NCBI GenBank assembly: GCA_008973525.1
Contig: WACJ01000429.1
Span: 97,256 to 161,255, forward strand
Reading direction: 5' to 3'
DNA: 64,000 nt
From: Stenopsyche tienmushanensis
Lineage: Eukaryota > Arthropoda > Insecta > Trichoptera > Stenopsychidae
Shown: in pieces, positions 1-12,554 of the stretch
Position numbering within the stretch: position 1 is the first letter of the stretch
Layout: each line of letters begins with the position of its first letter
Made by a program: the position numbers and the translations under genes
The notes under the pieces: model-generated
Seen by the model: the letters and a program-made list of their open reading frames with translations, nothing else
What the model was told of the DNA's origin: nothing
The model's database searches: none

Positions 1-1120
1 GCTATTACTTTTTTTCAAATAACTTTTCGCCCTAAATGTTTTTAAAATAGCAAGGAAAATGAAATATATTTTGACCTTTTATGTAATATTTTCGTAAAAG
101 TATAAACATCATAGTAAACATGACATTTTATATTTAGATTAACAGTTTGGGTTTTTATGTGGTCTTTCCATTTTAAATGTTCCGCTGAAACAGAGGTACC
201 CAGGACCCTCTCTTGAACGACATATTTTTGCGGATCCCATCCCAACCCTAAACATTTTTATAAATATGGACATTTTGATTAGGATGTATAATTAAAAAAA
301 TAGAAAATTGATAAAATAATAATTTTCCACATATTTCCACACATTCTTGAATTTATAGACCCTAAATTTTGCGCCTTGAAATAGAGAACAATCTCCTCTA
401 ATTCCAGTACGATCTACAATCTCTCTGCTATTGTACACCAGAAAGTATTATTTGCAAGTTGCATAATCAGATCTAAGAAGTAACCAAAAGTTTATGAATT
501 CAATTTTGTTGAATTGTAGTTTCAATGACGTATCGCATAATTCCAGTTTAAGAACCTATACGCTGATTTTTTTTACAAAATATATTCATTTAGCATAATT
601 AATAAAGTACACTAGTGCAATACCACACAAAGAAATAAAGTTTTTATGTTTTGATTCTATTTATTGAAGTGCTTTCATATATTTTTAATTGCGCTAAAAA
701 TTAATTATTTGGGAGGTAAATTAAAAATTCAAATGTACCTCTTTTCGATATTTGAGTCAATATTTTTACTATGCTTATGTTATTTCTGCAAGCATAAACA
801 ATAAGTGGACAAAGTTTTATCGCAATCGAATGAACGGTATGCCAGCGCATTAAATACGGACAAACAAATATTGATGTTTACATATTAGAAAACTATGTCT
901 ATGTTACTTGCGCAATTCTTAGCAATAAGTGAACGTTAAAGTTTTTTTGCAATCTGATGAAAGATATAGCAGCGCATTACATACGAACAAACAGACATTA
1001 ATTTTTATATTTTAGATTTAGGATTATACATTTAATGGTGTTTGTTTGGCGTTTAAAATTTAATTACCATCACCCTCTTGGCGATTTTTTTGCTGATCTT
1101 TTTTGATGTTATTTTTGCAG
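1..1120. other. Intron sequence upstream of the Runx penultimate exon
   Basis: AT-rich non-coding DNA ending in a polypyrimidine tract and a TTTTTGCAG acceptor at 1120. It is taken as intron because the next exon starts inside a codon. Apart from a diverged tandem duplication at 768-1015 I see no gene. Confidence 0.6.
768..1015. repeat. Diverged tandem duplication, unit about 124 bp
   Basis: Two head-to-tail units start with ACTATG at 768 and at 892. Both contain an AATAAGTG block, a GCAATC(G/T)(A/G)ATGAA block and GCAGCGCATTA(A/C)ATACG, in the same order and spacing. Roughly three quarters of positions agree by eye. Its function is unknown. Confidence 0.7.
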
Positions 1121-1246
1121 ACACGAATATAATGGGAGCCGCCGAATGGTCCGGATATACAGGATCAGGAACACCACAGTACGGATCCCCGATTCAGACG
1201 TACTGCGAGCCGCCCGATCATCCGTCCACCTTGCATTTACCCACAG
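1121..1246 (+). CDS. lz: Runt-domain transcription factor (probable lozenge), penultimate coding exon
   Basis: This is a 126-nt internal exon between acceptor TTTTTGCAG (1120) and donor CACAG|GTAAAT (1247). It starts two bases into the end of a split codon and ends one base into the next. Its reading frame (T-N-I-M-G-A-A-E-W-S-G-Y at the start, S-T-L-H-L-P-T at the end) joins cleanly to the exon at 5895, forming a GTA valine codon across the splice. The sequence is the low-complexity Ser/Pro/Gly/Tyr-rich linker between the Runt domain and the C-terminal repression motif; the DNA-binding Runt domain itself must lie before position 1. An ATG-start reading over 1078-1401 runs through both splice sites and is not the real product. 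Confidence 0.8.
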
Positions 1247-2214
1247 GTAAATTTGAACATTTCTCAAAATTTAGCACTATTGTCATTGTGAATTCCGCAC
1301 GTCGCTATTCACATGACCTGGCCAAATTTTCAACTGTCCACACACATGCATCAAATAGCTGGAAATCATGGAATTCACAATTTCCGTCACGCCTCTCCTG
1401 ACCGTCGGCAAATTGGCAATCGATTTTAATAGCCATTCTAGTTTGGGATTTCGCTGGTTTCCGATAGACCACCGGGGGTCGGATCTTCACCGCAGAACAA
1501 CCGTCTTCCGCAAGATGAAAGGATTCGTCATTTTAATGGTGTCAGCCGAACAGATTGTTTGATCTATGAATCCATTCCGGGAAATATACTTAAATTGCTT
1601 TGTATATAAAAACATACGTATATTATACAAATTATACCGTATATTGGCCTGAACACTATTTTTTTCAAGGCTGTAATATGTTGTTGTTCAATTAAAATTT
1701 CAAACAACGTTTGCAACAAATTTTCGACTTCAAGGACTCTATAAAGCACTTATAAATAGATTAATACGCTGTATTAGTGTATTTGTGCAAATGTTTCAGT
1801 GTTGAAATACACCCAAATATGACTTCATCTCAAACAGACTCATCAGATAAGAAGATATTTACAAGTTAGCAACTTATCAACAAACATAGCAATGATGTTT
1901 GCTTGAAGAGGAACTTCATCACCAATTTGAAGCAGAGAGTGACCATAAAAAACGAACAACTTGCCCTGGTCATGATTTGGACGATTTACATGAAGACATA
2001 TATAATACGCAGTTCAGTGTTGGAATAGCAAGCTCTGCATCGAAAAGAAAGCCATATTATATTCTTCATTTCTATTTTTTCACAGTTTCAATTTTCCTTG
2101 AAATATTCTTAATTACTCTATTAGTCCAATCATCATATGATCATGACCTTGCGTGCAAATCACATGGTTTCAAACACGAAGTTCTGCAGAAGCTCCTTCG
2201 TCCTATGTATTCAA

Positions 2215-2595
2215 ATCTATAGCCAGAAGATCTTTTGCAACGCTGTTTGGGCGGACATACGCAAAATAATAACGAAAGTTTCAACGCTGCCCTCTGGCGC
2301 TTGGCTCCAAAACATGTTTTTTGCTCGATAAAAACTATCAATCTGACAACTTTTATTACCGCATGTATTTAAACGAAGGTATCACCTTCCTACTGCGTAT
2401 GATAAAAATGATGGGTATCACAATTGAACCACAAGCAAAAATAATTGCCAATAAAAGGGATGCGGTGCGCGTAAAAAAAAAGATAACGCTGCACCAAAAG
2501 AGGCAAGGTTGACCCGAAGACTGAAGCGGTCAGCTAAATAAAACTTTTTTGAAGAAACGGAAGGTATCCTCTATGATCCTGGTACAACAGATTAG
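2215..2595 (+). mobile_element. Decayed transposase C-terminus (TQNNNES type, Mutator-like)
   Basis: From about 2229 the frame reads L-L-Q-R-C-L-G-G-H-T-Q-N-N-N-E-S-F-N, then A-L-W-R-L-A-P-K-H. This is the conserved C-terminal block of a transposase family widespread in arthropods, which I associate with Mutator-like DDE transposases. After frame slips the end of the protein is recognisable as E-G-I-L-Y-D-P-G-T-T-D with a TAG at 2593. At least two frameshifts make it a pseudogene. The family name is from memory; the motif itself is directly visible. Confidence 0.6.
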
Positions 2596-2954
2596 GTTTA
2601 ACTATTAAACTTTTGATTTTATTCGCACATAAACTTCGGTTCAACTTTAAACGCATTTTTCTCGAAACTTCATTTTCCAAGCTCACGGAAGTGCTCTCAT
2701 ACGCCCTAGATAAGCATTTTTTATGAAATTTGGCAGACACGTGCACAATAAATATCTTCATCGTTTAGACTACAACTGTCCAAAAATATTTAAACATTTT
2801 TATTTAATAAACAAAAAACTACAAAAAATACGTAAATAAAAGCACATATTTTTCTTCGATTTGCTCACTAGACTTTTATTTTTCAATATTTATTCTTAAT
2901 TATAGTCTAAGCTATACATAATATTATATAAAGTAAAAATATGTTTAATGTTTT

Positions 2955-3110
2955 TGCTGCAAATCACCTGTACAGGACTTAGGACTTCCGCTGCTGGTTT
3001 TACTAAAACCTCTCCAATTGTGTGTGGTTTCTTCTGCTTGACAATACACCAAGCAATATAGCAAAAAACAGCCATATTTCCAGTATCGAGACGTTGTTAG
3101 AAAAATATCA
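2955..3110 (-). mobile_element. hAT transposase fragment (N-terminal region)
   Basis: The minus strand reads A-W-C-I-V-K-Q-K-K-P-H-T-I-G-E followed by V-L-V-K-P-A-A. This matches the region before the catalytic core of ZBED5/SCAND3-like hAT transposases. The same motif appears, diverged, at 54.8 kb. Only this short piece is recognisable, and no terminal repeats were found around it. Confidence 0.6.
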
Positions 3111-4769
3111 CTAAAAAATGCTAAGATATGTGATCATGCCGTAAAATTATGGACACTTTGATTGCAGGTATTAAATAATTGGAAGCAAAGCTGCTGAATT
3201 TAAAAATGGAAAATTGATACCTTATATTGGTAACATTTGATTTGGCGACCTGTGAAAATATTATTTTTAATATTCAAATATTAGTGTATAAAATCATAAT
3301 GGCTGCGATTATAAAATGTTATATCCTATTGACATTAAACAACGCGTTCTTATGGAAGCACTTACAATAAACAAAATATTTCTCAACTATATTATTACTC
3401 TGATTTTTGTTTGATATTGTATATTTTAGTATTTTAAACTAGAATGCCTTTCAATGCTTCGGGTACTTTCAAATACAGAAATAATGGATTCATTAAATTA
3501 TTAGCTTGTGATGTATTTGAACATTAAAAATCTGATGAAACGTCCATCATGACGACCCATTTTTTCCATTGGGATGTCCATCTTTGGACGAAGAGGCAAA
3601 AGGCTAATGAAAATATTGATATGATAGAATGAATCGCTTAAAAAGGCATTAAAGAGTGTAACAAACATGTATGCTAGATTTAATCATGATGGAAATGGAT
3701 TTAACAGAAGCCATTTGCAGAAACACGTCATCCATGCTCCGCTAACGGATCTCGCAGCATTAAATCTCCGCACTTAAGAAGCATGTACGACACTGAGGAT
3801 TCTTTTTATTCCCACGCACGTACTATCTACAAAAGTTAGCAACGAATTAAGCTATAACAGTATGTTACAATGGAAATTCCGGTACAATCACATTTGTAAC
3901 TTAATTCAAGGATCTACCGCCGACTCTGACTCAGGATGACTAAAATCGCACAAACAATGGTCTGATGACTTCGCTCGTCTCGAATTTGGCGCCTCCAGTT
4001 TGCGAACATTCAATCTATACCCCCGAATATTCATCAATATCGCGTTATTAACGTCGGATCGTCGTAAATTGTTCGCAATGATGTATGAAAAGTGCGGTAT
4101 AAATGTTTCATGCGACCGCGATGTGGAATAATTCTTTCCAATTCCGGGGAAACGTGCGGTTAGCTTCAAATGTGCATATATCATGTATTAATTATCAAAC
4201 TTTTTGATTGATATCAAAACTAATTACATATTTGGAATGCCAAACGCCGAATTACATTCAATATAATATGCTATGTGTATTAACCGTTTGAAAGAATGCT
4301 AAAAATGATTGCCGATTTTGCAGATTTGAACGGGCATCATTGATAATGGAGATCTTTAACAATTAATATTTTAATGTACAATTATTAGAATTTAATCAGT
4401 GGAATACATCCAAATATTAGAGAGAGATTCATCAAATACTAATTATTAAATTTATAAAAACATTTACCATGATGCAAAATTCTAGCAAAAAACCGCCAAA
4501 ATCTGTAGGCAGTCCTGTGAATTACTTGTTGATTTTTAACATCTTGAGTTTAAATCTAAAAGAGGTATGATTATAAATATAAAACTCATGCTAAAATCGT
4601 CAGATATTATTCCATACTAATTTTCGTCCTTATCGACATCAAAGAAGTCCAATTACTGATATTAAAGTAGCAAAAATCTATTTAATAATTGGCTGGATTT
4701 GCGACATTAATTAAAATGTAATTTAAATTTAATATTTTAAAATGAAAGCTATTCACTTTTCCACTTAAA

Positions 4770-4827
4770 ATTCCTATTCAATTGATAATTTCCTAATTTA
4801 ATCACACGTGGAAGGCAATGGAAAATC
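4770..4827 (+). repeat. Dispersed repeat block shared with 16693-16752
   Basis: It starts with TTCCTATTCAA and ends with GGCAATGGAAAATC. The same block with about 15-20% differences follows the tRNA-like head at 16.5 kb, so both are probably pieces of one SINE-like family. Confidence 0.5.
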
Positions 4828-5894
4828 AACATTCTGTTTTGGAACAGCAAGTGACTAGCAAATTCTACTCAACTGGATCATATGGGCAACTGTAATGGTG
4901 AAAAATTACTCTTTATTCGTATTTGTGGATCAAATTGTTGAATTCAATGAAAATGGAACGCCATCATTCAAAATTAAGATGGCTCTTAACCCCTCAAAGA
5001 GGTAAACACACAATGTTGTGTCCGAATTACAATGACTCATAAAGAGCATCCTTAGACGTTGAGTTCGGAGATAGACAGAGATAGAGAATATCTTGAACGT
5101 TGAATTCGGAGAGTAACAGAGACGGACAGATTATCTTGCAGGTCGGAGATTGTGAATGGAAGACAGAGACGGATAGAGTATGTTGCGTATATTGTACGAT
5201 TGTATCGATCGTTGACCCAAATTTATCGACTAATAATGATGTGTTAATGTTATAATTAATCGATTTCAAGTGTATTATTTATGTTTACTTGAAGAAATGA
5301 CCGAATATTGTGTGCTATCGACGGTGTTTATTTATTTAAATACAAGCTTCATACACGTTGCGACGATTCTGACAGATAAATAAATTTGTATGACGATAAG
5401 TGACGGACCCAACACATTAATATATTTTAATGTTGCTTGTAAATTTAGTATGAATATATTGAGGATTCATAAAGCTATAACGTTGATAATTTATTTTAAT
5501 ACTGTAATAACGAATATTTACAATTGGCAAGATCATGGTACACGTGTTGTATCATCGACCAATTATAGTGCATTGCTTATTTTTTTATCGAAATTATTGT
5601 ATTTTTTTTATTGAACTAATTTCATGTGTATTCATATGGCAAAATGTACATTCAAGTGCATTTCGTCCTTGTCATTTCTTATTTTTATGTGTAACAGGAA
5701 AAAATTATAAAAAACTACAGAACGTCAAATGCGATAAGAAAATTACAAGAAACAAATAATAGAATCGGAGCTAAATTAAAATATTAACAAAGGACATATT
5801 TTCAAGAATGTATAACTTCAATATTTCCAAGAAGCCCCAGTGTTTATATAATAAAGCGCATGTAGTAATTTTCTGTATTTTTTTCTGTTTTCAG

Positions 5895-6517
5895 TATTAC
5901 CGGACAGTACGTGTAGTCATCCCCATACGGAATATACGAATTTGTCTCCACCAGGGGCGCCGCCCTACGTATCCAGAACACCCACGCACGCATCCTGCTC
6001 CGCTCTCACAGAACTGGAACCTCTTATTCCTCTGACTTCCGCGCCGAGATATCCGGATCCGAACAACGGCTATGCTAATTATTCCAACACGTGGTCGCCC
6101 AACGGCTACAACTCCTACAACAATTACCAATACAACAATTTACCGATCAACAACAACACTAATTTGAATTGCACCCAGCAGACACCGTACATCAACCCGA
6201 CAGGAGCCACGATGGTGCTGTATCCTCAGCTCTATTCGACGGTAAATCAAAATCAGATCCATCTCCATCTGCACGGATCGACAGATAAGCTAGATCAATA
6301 TTTCACCAGCGAGGCCCCACTCACAATAAGTTCCGGTGCTTCCGTCAAAGGAAGCAAAGAACTAGGAATCGAAATGCCGCCCATCCAACCATTGCCCATA
6401 GGGACAACGGAGGGCGATTCGACATCCATCCAGACTGATAGCGACTCTTCGCAGAGAATCTACGTGCCAGTCTCCAATGTCAATTCAGATCCATCCAGTG
6501 TTTGGAGACCCTATTGA
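5895..6517 (+). CDS. lz: Runt-domain transcription factor (probable lozenge), last coding exon with VWRPY C-terminus
   Basis: The exon opens after a TTTTCAG acceptor, continues the frame of the 1121-1246 exon and codes 206 residues before TGA at 6515-6517. The last five residues are V-W-R-P-Y, the hallmark C-terminus of Runx/Runt factors that binds the co-repressor Groucho/TLE; this is decisive for the family. Before it lie a Pro/Ser/Thr-rich stretch, an Asn/Tyr-rich stretch (6065-6170), a conserved-looking block M-V-L-Y-P-Q-L-Y with I-H-L-H-L-H-G (6211-6275) and an acidic Ser-rich tail. Runx factors act in the nucleus with CBF-beta (Brother/Big-brother in insects). Insects have several Runx paralogues. 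Lozenge is my best reading of the C-terminal blocks, but without the Runt domain the paralogue is not settled. Confidence 0.85.
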
Positions 6518-7095
6518 CACGACAGACTTGTGATTGACTATGGATTTCAAAAATGTGATTGCAATATATACATACAAAACTAGATCAATAATGAAAGCTC
6601 AAATACTTAATAAGTTATTTAGATTAATATCGTTCAAAATGCATTGTAAACATATGAGACTCCAACAAGCGCACAGTACATGCGATCATTCCTCAAGAAG
6701 AAGACTTAACGTCGAAGATCTCACTCTTTTACTGTTAAAATAGTGGTAAACGGATGCGTTTGTGTTATATTATATATATAGTTATCATAGAATCATAGCC
6801 AAAGACCATGATTTTGTTATGCAAAAGCATGTCAATTTACGCGTGTATGTAGGTCGACTTTCGTCATTTCGGCATTATGAACATGTCGCATACATCAAAA
6901 GTTCATAGAAAGAAACACGCGTTTTTAATTCAACGCGCAATGCGATAAATACAAAGAAAATGTGTTTTACAATCGATTCGAAGAACTCCTTATAAGGATA
7001 CGTTGGAATTGAAGAAGAATAATGTATTTATTTATTTAAAATAATGTATAGACAATCAACCCGTTGGAGTGCAAAGGGTTGATAAATATATTATA
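6518..7095 (+). other. Probable 3' UTR and flank of the Runx gene
   Basis: Non-coding sequence directly follows the stop codon. It is AT-rich, with no AATAAA before the MITE at 7104. The first clear AATAAA downstream on this strand is at 8497-8502, so the transcript end is undetermined. Confidence 0.4.
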
Positions 7096-7103
7096 CATTG
7101 AAT

Positions 7104-7573
7104 CAGGGCCGTAACTAGGGCGTGGCAAAGCAGGCGCCCGCCACGGGCGCAACTGGGCTTGGAGCGCAAAACACAGAATACCAACCCGGTCGAGAGTTGC
7201 GCATGTTTTTTTATTTTACTCAACCATTCTACTTTACAGGAACCGACACTGATTGACTCTGTTCATTTTAAAAATATATGCTAAGTTATCTAATCTCTCT
7301 TTTCTGCATTATCGTTATGTTCAAGTATGGCATCCGATCGCGCTCATTCGTTATATCAACGGTTCGAAAAGCGGACCGATTGAGCATACAAACCTTATAA
7401 CCTCTTCGTCCTCTTTTAGGGCTTACGATCACGGAAGCAACGTAATGTTTAGACACTTTCTATCATAGTGTTTTTTTTTTACAAAAGATAAATTGGATTT
7501 CTTGAGGGGGGGGAGGGGGGGACGTTAAGTTAGATACTTGCCACGGGCGCTTCATACCCTAGTTACGACTCTG
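7104..7573. mobile_element. Non-autonomous hAT element (MITE), 470 bp, with perfect 8 bp TSD
   Basis: The left end is CAGGGCCGTAACTAGGG. The right end, read inverted, is CAGAGTCGTAACTAGGG, giving terminal repeats that differ at two positions. The inner subterminal sequence CCACGGGCGC also recurs near both ends. The flanks are CATTGAAT at 7096-7103 and CATTGAAT at 7574-7581, an exact 8 bp duplication as expected for hAT. It carries no transposase. The interior is more GC-rich than the surroundings and includes a G-run at 7506-7520. Confidence 0.92.
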
Positions 7574-7581
7574 CATTGAAT

Positions 7582-8160
7582 TATATTCGTAATTCCATAA
7601 TAAGCATTACCCGTCAGCTGGCGTTTATAAACTCAGTCATGCTATACTGGGTACAGAAGATAACTACGATTTTATAAAGTGCACAGCCTGACTGCGTATA
7701 GCACTGATATTATACAGCGCGGTTTTGATTGAACACGGTTGATCAATTGTGGCTTAATTTTGTACAACACGCTTTATAAAACACGATTTCAAACAAATAA
7801 TAATATGCTTTATTTGGTACAATCATGGATCGCGCCGTGATTAATCATACCGGACACGATGACAAATCACGATGATGAAATGTAAATTTAGGTGCATTCA
7901 GGATTATACTTCGTATAACACGGATTTGTATTACACGACGTTCTTTTGGAGCCATATAACTGTGTTATACGAGGCCTATGTGTATATTCTTTATTAGCAT
8001 TATACATATGCATTCGAGTCTTTTCAGAGAAAATGTGAGACCCGGGGTAACTAATGCATGTTTCAAAGAATCTTCAAAATTTAAAATCAAAAGTGTGGGC
8101 AAAGAAATAAAATCAATAGTGTTTGATATTAAAAATCTAATGAAGGAAAGCATATATACC
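7582..8160. other. AT-rich DNA with degenerate repeated 'ACACG' motifs
   Basis: Between 7730 and 7965 the phrases AACACGGTT, ACACGATTT, AACACGG and TTACACGACG recur, and a GTGTTATACGAGGCC stretch lies near 7960. It looks like a worn DNA transposon or internally repeated element. I could not define its ends, and no gene was seen. Confidence 0.35.
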
Positions 8161-8315
8161 CTTGGGACTGTTTTTATGCGATAGATACGCTCCGTGGGGA
8201 GTGGCATATAAAAAAATCGCATAAAAAAGACTTGAACTACATAGAAAACTGAGAGATAGGTTCCGTTATTTTTGAAAACCGCATAACTTCAAAAACGCAT
8301 AAAAACAGACCCAAG
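8161..8315. mobile_element. Palindromic MITE, 155 bp
   Basis: CTTGGGACTGTTTTTATGCG at 8161-8180 pairs with the inverted CTTGGGTCTGTTTTTATGCG from 8296-8315, matching at 19 of 20 bases. CGCATAA motifs recur inside. No coding capacity. The superfamily is unknown. Confidence 0.7.
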
Positions 8316-10700
8316 TGTTCATCAGTAATCAATTAATACTGCTGATTCTTTTTCTATTTGAAGTATTATGTTCAATGGTCTGATCCTATGATGCGGCCAC
8401 GAAAGTGTTAATATTTTGAAACTCGTGGTAGTAACCCTTTCTATTCTTCCCCTGCTCCAACTCTGATGAACCCTAATTATAATATGTATATTTATCAATA
8501 AAGAATGATGATTGAAACAAAGTTAACTATGTTACAAACAAAAATATAGCTAAACAAGACCTTTCAGTTTGACTTCTTTGTTATATTAAAAATAAAATAA
8601 TACTGTCGTATAATGATGCATTATTATGATGATGGCATTAAATTATTAATTCAATTTTTTGTCTGTATTTGTATCCAGATTTACATGGTAATAAAATGTA
8701 TTCTAAAAAGGATGCTTCAATCGCATTTGAATGCTACAAATGCCGCATTTTAACAAACGCTTTACACATGTCAATGAATGCCGTCATATCCATTCATATA
8801 AAACACATTTTCATTGTATTTAAAACAACATTTAATGATATGAGAGTCGACTGCGAATTTGTTTTTATTTTTATGTACATATTTTGCATAAAAAAGCACT
8901 TATTAAATTATGTTCAATTATGTTTAATTATTTTTGTATTAATTTATGGATTATATTTATAAAAAAAAACAATTGACAGTTCAAAGTGAATAAATTCTAT
9001 TTTTTTTATCGACTAAATAAAAAAATATCGGAGTTTAACTGCCATTCAAAAAAATATTTATAGGAGTCCTCCTTATCTTTAAAAAAATTATGTTAATTTA
9101 GCATAAATGTTATTTTTAAATTTGAAGACATTTTTTATAAAAATTCAAATCTTGCCTCAATGTGTTGTTATTAAAATTTTAACTACTTTTAATTCGTTGA
9201 ATGCTAATTTAATTTAGTTTTATTTATTATATAGACAATGTGCTCATGTATTAAACATAATTTAATTTTAACGACTACTTTGTGAATCTCATTCAATTCC
9301 AATGCGTGCCATTGAAATTAGTTCTAACACTGCGAAGACGTTTTAAATATATATTTTTTTTATTATTGCAATCAATATTACATCTTCTCTTACGGGTGTT
9401 TTATTTTATAACCTAGACACGATTGACATCTCAATAAATTGAACAAAGATGTATATACATAGCGAAATTATTGTACATTATTAAAATGATAAATAAATAC
9501 CTATTCCTAATGTTAATAATATATGAATAGATATTTTATACGCCATTGTGTACAAAGAATACAAGACCTGTAAATAAATATATTTTTAAAATTAATTATT
9601 CCGAAAATTGTACAAAAAAATTCTGTGCAAAAAAAATACAACAGAAATAAATGATAAATTTAAAAATTACATATATCGTGTTTTTTTTCAAATATGTATG
9701 TGGATGATCCGTATGTATGCGTATTTTGTGTATTATAACATTCTTAGTATAATTTTTGTGGTAAAAAAACCCAGAACATAGGAATTCAACCATTGAAATG
9801 AACTCGTCCTAATCGCGAGCAATCTCGACCGGTTAACCGGAAAAGCCTTTATCGCAATCTGTTATCGAAAGTTAACCCAAGTTTTAAAAAAGACTGTTAT
9901 TTGTCCACTTATTACAGTTAAATATTAATCACCAGTTTATAAAACCAGATATCAATGCACACTTAATCGACGGAAGGGAAAAAATCAAAGAACAAATGAA
10001 TGCGCATTAAATAAATTCAAATTTGAATTTTCCACGCCCACGCGCGTTGGCCATAACAGCAAAATATATTCAATTATATTTTTTTTCGTTCGCCATTTAG
10101 CTTTCAATCGTCGTTCATTTAAAGCGCTTTTAACGAGAACGCGCTTAGTGCTCAATCTTAGAACTCATATTCGCCGTATATTTATCAATATTCCAGTCGC
10201 ATTTGAGGAAAACTTTTAAGTTTTTCTGCGAATATAGTTTTGTATAAGAATATTAATATCTGCATAAATAAAATAATAAAACGAGCAAATGTGTGTGCGT
10301 ATAATAAAAATGCAATTGATAATATAAATATCAACGCGATTTACATTTTAATAATTAGTCACAACGATAATATTGATCGTGTTAATGCCGAATAAATATG
10401 AACGTAATTTGCATATTTGACGCAATGACATCTATATATTTGAAATATAACATGTTCGCTTTGTTAGATTACTAAAAAGTGACATCTGTGTAAATACTGT
10501 TGAAGTATTATGGCGATTCTTCGACGATTTTTTAACGATCAACTAAAATTAATATTAATTTAATGCACAAATTATTAATTTAATGTTTTTAAAATAAATT
10601 GTTGCTTCTTAAAATATTAATAATATTTTCTCTGCTCGAATATTTAAATTGATGTTTTATGCAATAAATTGTGTTTGAATTGTGATAAATGAAAGTAGAT
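8316..10700. other. Intergenic AT-rich DNA
   Basis: Very AT-rich, CpG-poor sequence between the Runx and Clic genes. The ORFs here are low-complexity runs of Ile/Phe/Lys/Asn codons. No gene, RNA or defined repeat could be supported. Confidence 0.6.
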
Positions 10701-10739
10701 GAGCGTGTGTTGAATGCTTGAATGAATGTTGGTCGTGTT

Positions 10740-11360
10740 TTATTGCGTTAAGATTCGCGTGTGTGACGTTGCATTGGAGATTTGAATATTTGGCGCGGCG
10801 CAGGCGTAGTGAAGCGAATCGCCGCTTGGGCGTCGCACCACTCAGCAGTCGGCGAGTAGATTGCGCGTGTTGTGGTCGTGTGCATTTGAGTGCTCGTGAA
10901 GTGCTTCCGCTACAAGTCCCAAACATGTCTGACGACGTCGCAGAAAACGGAACCAACCAAAACAACGATGATGTTCCAGAAATCGAGCTCATCATCAAGG
11001 TAAGTCGAGACACTCGTAGAAGGCTGTGGAAGTTCATCCTCAGCCCCCGCCCCTTGTGGGCTCCCATCGCGCACTATTTTTTCCATCGACTAACGTCCCA
11101 TGGCCGCTGTTACGTCGCAGCGTCGGTTCTTCGAGACCGATTATTTTATTCGACGCCGGCTGCTGAGATCTTCGCCCGTTACGAGGCGCCATTTCTCATC
11201 AGTTGTTGCCAACATGTGTTGCCTGAAGACGGCGTCAGCATTGGCGCGCGTGCTCTCCGAGGCCCGCAGCGATTTACTAACCATACCATACATTTTGACA
11301 GTCTCTCCGGCCTTTTTGACACTTGTACTTTCTCAGATGTCAAGTGTCAAAGTATTGATA
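10740..11360 (+). promoter_or_regulatory. CpG-rich promoter region and 5' UTR of Clic
   Basis: GC and CpG content jump here (for example GGCGCGGCGCAGGCG at 10792) over the first coding exon and the first 360 bases of intron 1, while the flanks are CpG-poor. This marks the probable transcription start region of Clic. I saw no TATA box. The frame stays open upstream of the Clic ATG to 10718, but the extension is Arg/Cys-rich and unlike CLIC proteins, so it is taken as 5' UTR. Confidence 0.55.
10925..10999 (+). CDS. Clic: Chloride intracellular channel protein (CLIC), coding exon 1
   Basis: Twenty-five codons from ATG (context AAACATGT) to donor ATCAAG|GTAAGT, ending in D-V-P-E-I-E-L-I-I-K, the start of insect CLIC proteins. 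CLICs are GST-fold proteins that exist as soluble glutathione-dependent oxidoreductases and can insert into membranes; C. elegans EXC-4 shapes excretory tubes. The full gene here codes 260 residues (270 with the candidate micro-exon at 45583), the usual insect length. Coding exons are 75, 102, 165, 243, 111, (30) and 87 nt, all in phase 0, so exons can be skipped or added without a frameshift. The next exon is 33 kb away at 44277. The reading frame is intact throughout. Confidence 0.93.
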
Positions 11361-12554
11361 TTTTTAAATGACGTGATGTATCGAGGGATCTAACCGACCA
11401 AGTGACGTTTCTCCCTACCTGTAAAATTTTCCGCTTGACAGTGTTGCCATTCGTAAAAATATACATTAAAAATCGACCTATATGTGTTGAAATAAATTTA
11501 CCTAATTATATTAATAACATAAGTGCGCCACAAATTTATCTTCATAAAATTACCTTTTTTGTGAAATATATATTTTTACAGATCAGCCAAGCGGTACACT
11601 GTCTAAGATATTTAACTCTTTACGGTTCGTGGCCGCATATTGAATATCAAAAATGTATTATTTAATTTTAAAAAAATGTCGTGCAAACGTGATATAGATT
11701 TGAATTTCTAAAAAAGAAATGCAGGTACACATATGTGCTAATATTTTAGTCGCATAAAATATATGTAAATACGTCAAAATATAAGAAATTAGATTAAGTT
11801 TTTTTTTTTACAAATACGTCGTAAAATACGTTCAAATTCATATTTTTTCTGGTAGATAATGTCCAGGATTGTTTTGAGTGCAAAGGCTTAATAAATTATT
11901 ACAGATGCTACCGATTTTTTTTAGATTCGTCGTTTCTTCGAAGAAACTGGATTGAAATTATTATTTACCCTCCTCCATTAGCTGATAAGATGAAACAAGT
12001 TGAAGATCTAGCCGACAAACAAATATAGAACCCAAAATCATCATAAATATAAGATGAACAAAAAAACCCTACCAAATGGGTGGTTGACGTTACTGTCAGA
12101 GAACTAAAAAATATATCCAAAAATGCACATTTAATGAGTATTGGTCGATGAATGAATGAATAAAAACATCAATTTTCTGAAAAAATAAACATTAATCGAA
12201 ATCGATTTGAAGATATCCTCGTATTGCTTAATTTCAAGAACAATCAAAAGATTCTCTAATTACTATTCAACTTCGACTTTATATTATTCGACTTAATGGG
12301 TTTAAACCATCTGTTTTACATAAATGAATATATTTTTACTCTCGTCCACACATTTATGACAAGGAGAACCGTTATTACATAATCCAAAATTATTTTTATA
12401 AAAAATTGTATACTTTACCAATAATAAATAAATATGTAAGTATCATCTGAAATCGAGAACATTACAGCACTCTGTACAAATTTAATTTCGCGCTAGAAAG
12501 TGTAAGAAACCAATAGATCTTATATTTGAATTAAATTTGAGAAAAATGCATGTA

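Larger units (their letters stand above)
1247..5894 (+). other. Last intron of the Runx gene (4.65 kb)
   Basis: The intron runs from GTAAAT at 1247 to TTTTCAG at 5894. It is AT-rich and holds decayed transposon coding pieces (2215-2595, 2955-3110) and one copy of a short dispersed repeat (4770-4827). Nothing gene-like was seen in 3110-4770 or 4830-5890. Confidence 0.75.

Noticed and set aside
1078..1401. 107-codon ORF
   Set aside because: Only 1121-1246 is exon; the rest is intron read through both splice sites.
10718..11371. 217-codon ORF across Clic exon 1
   Set aside because: It reads through the 5' UTR and the GTAAGT donor into the intron. Only 10925-10999 matches CLIC; the rest is an effect of the CpG-rich, stop-poor promoter.
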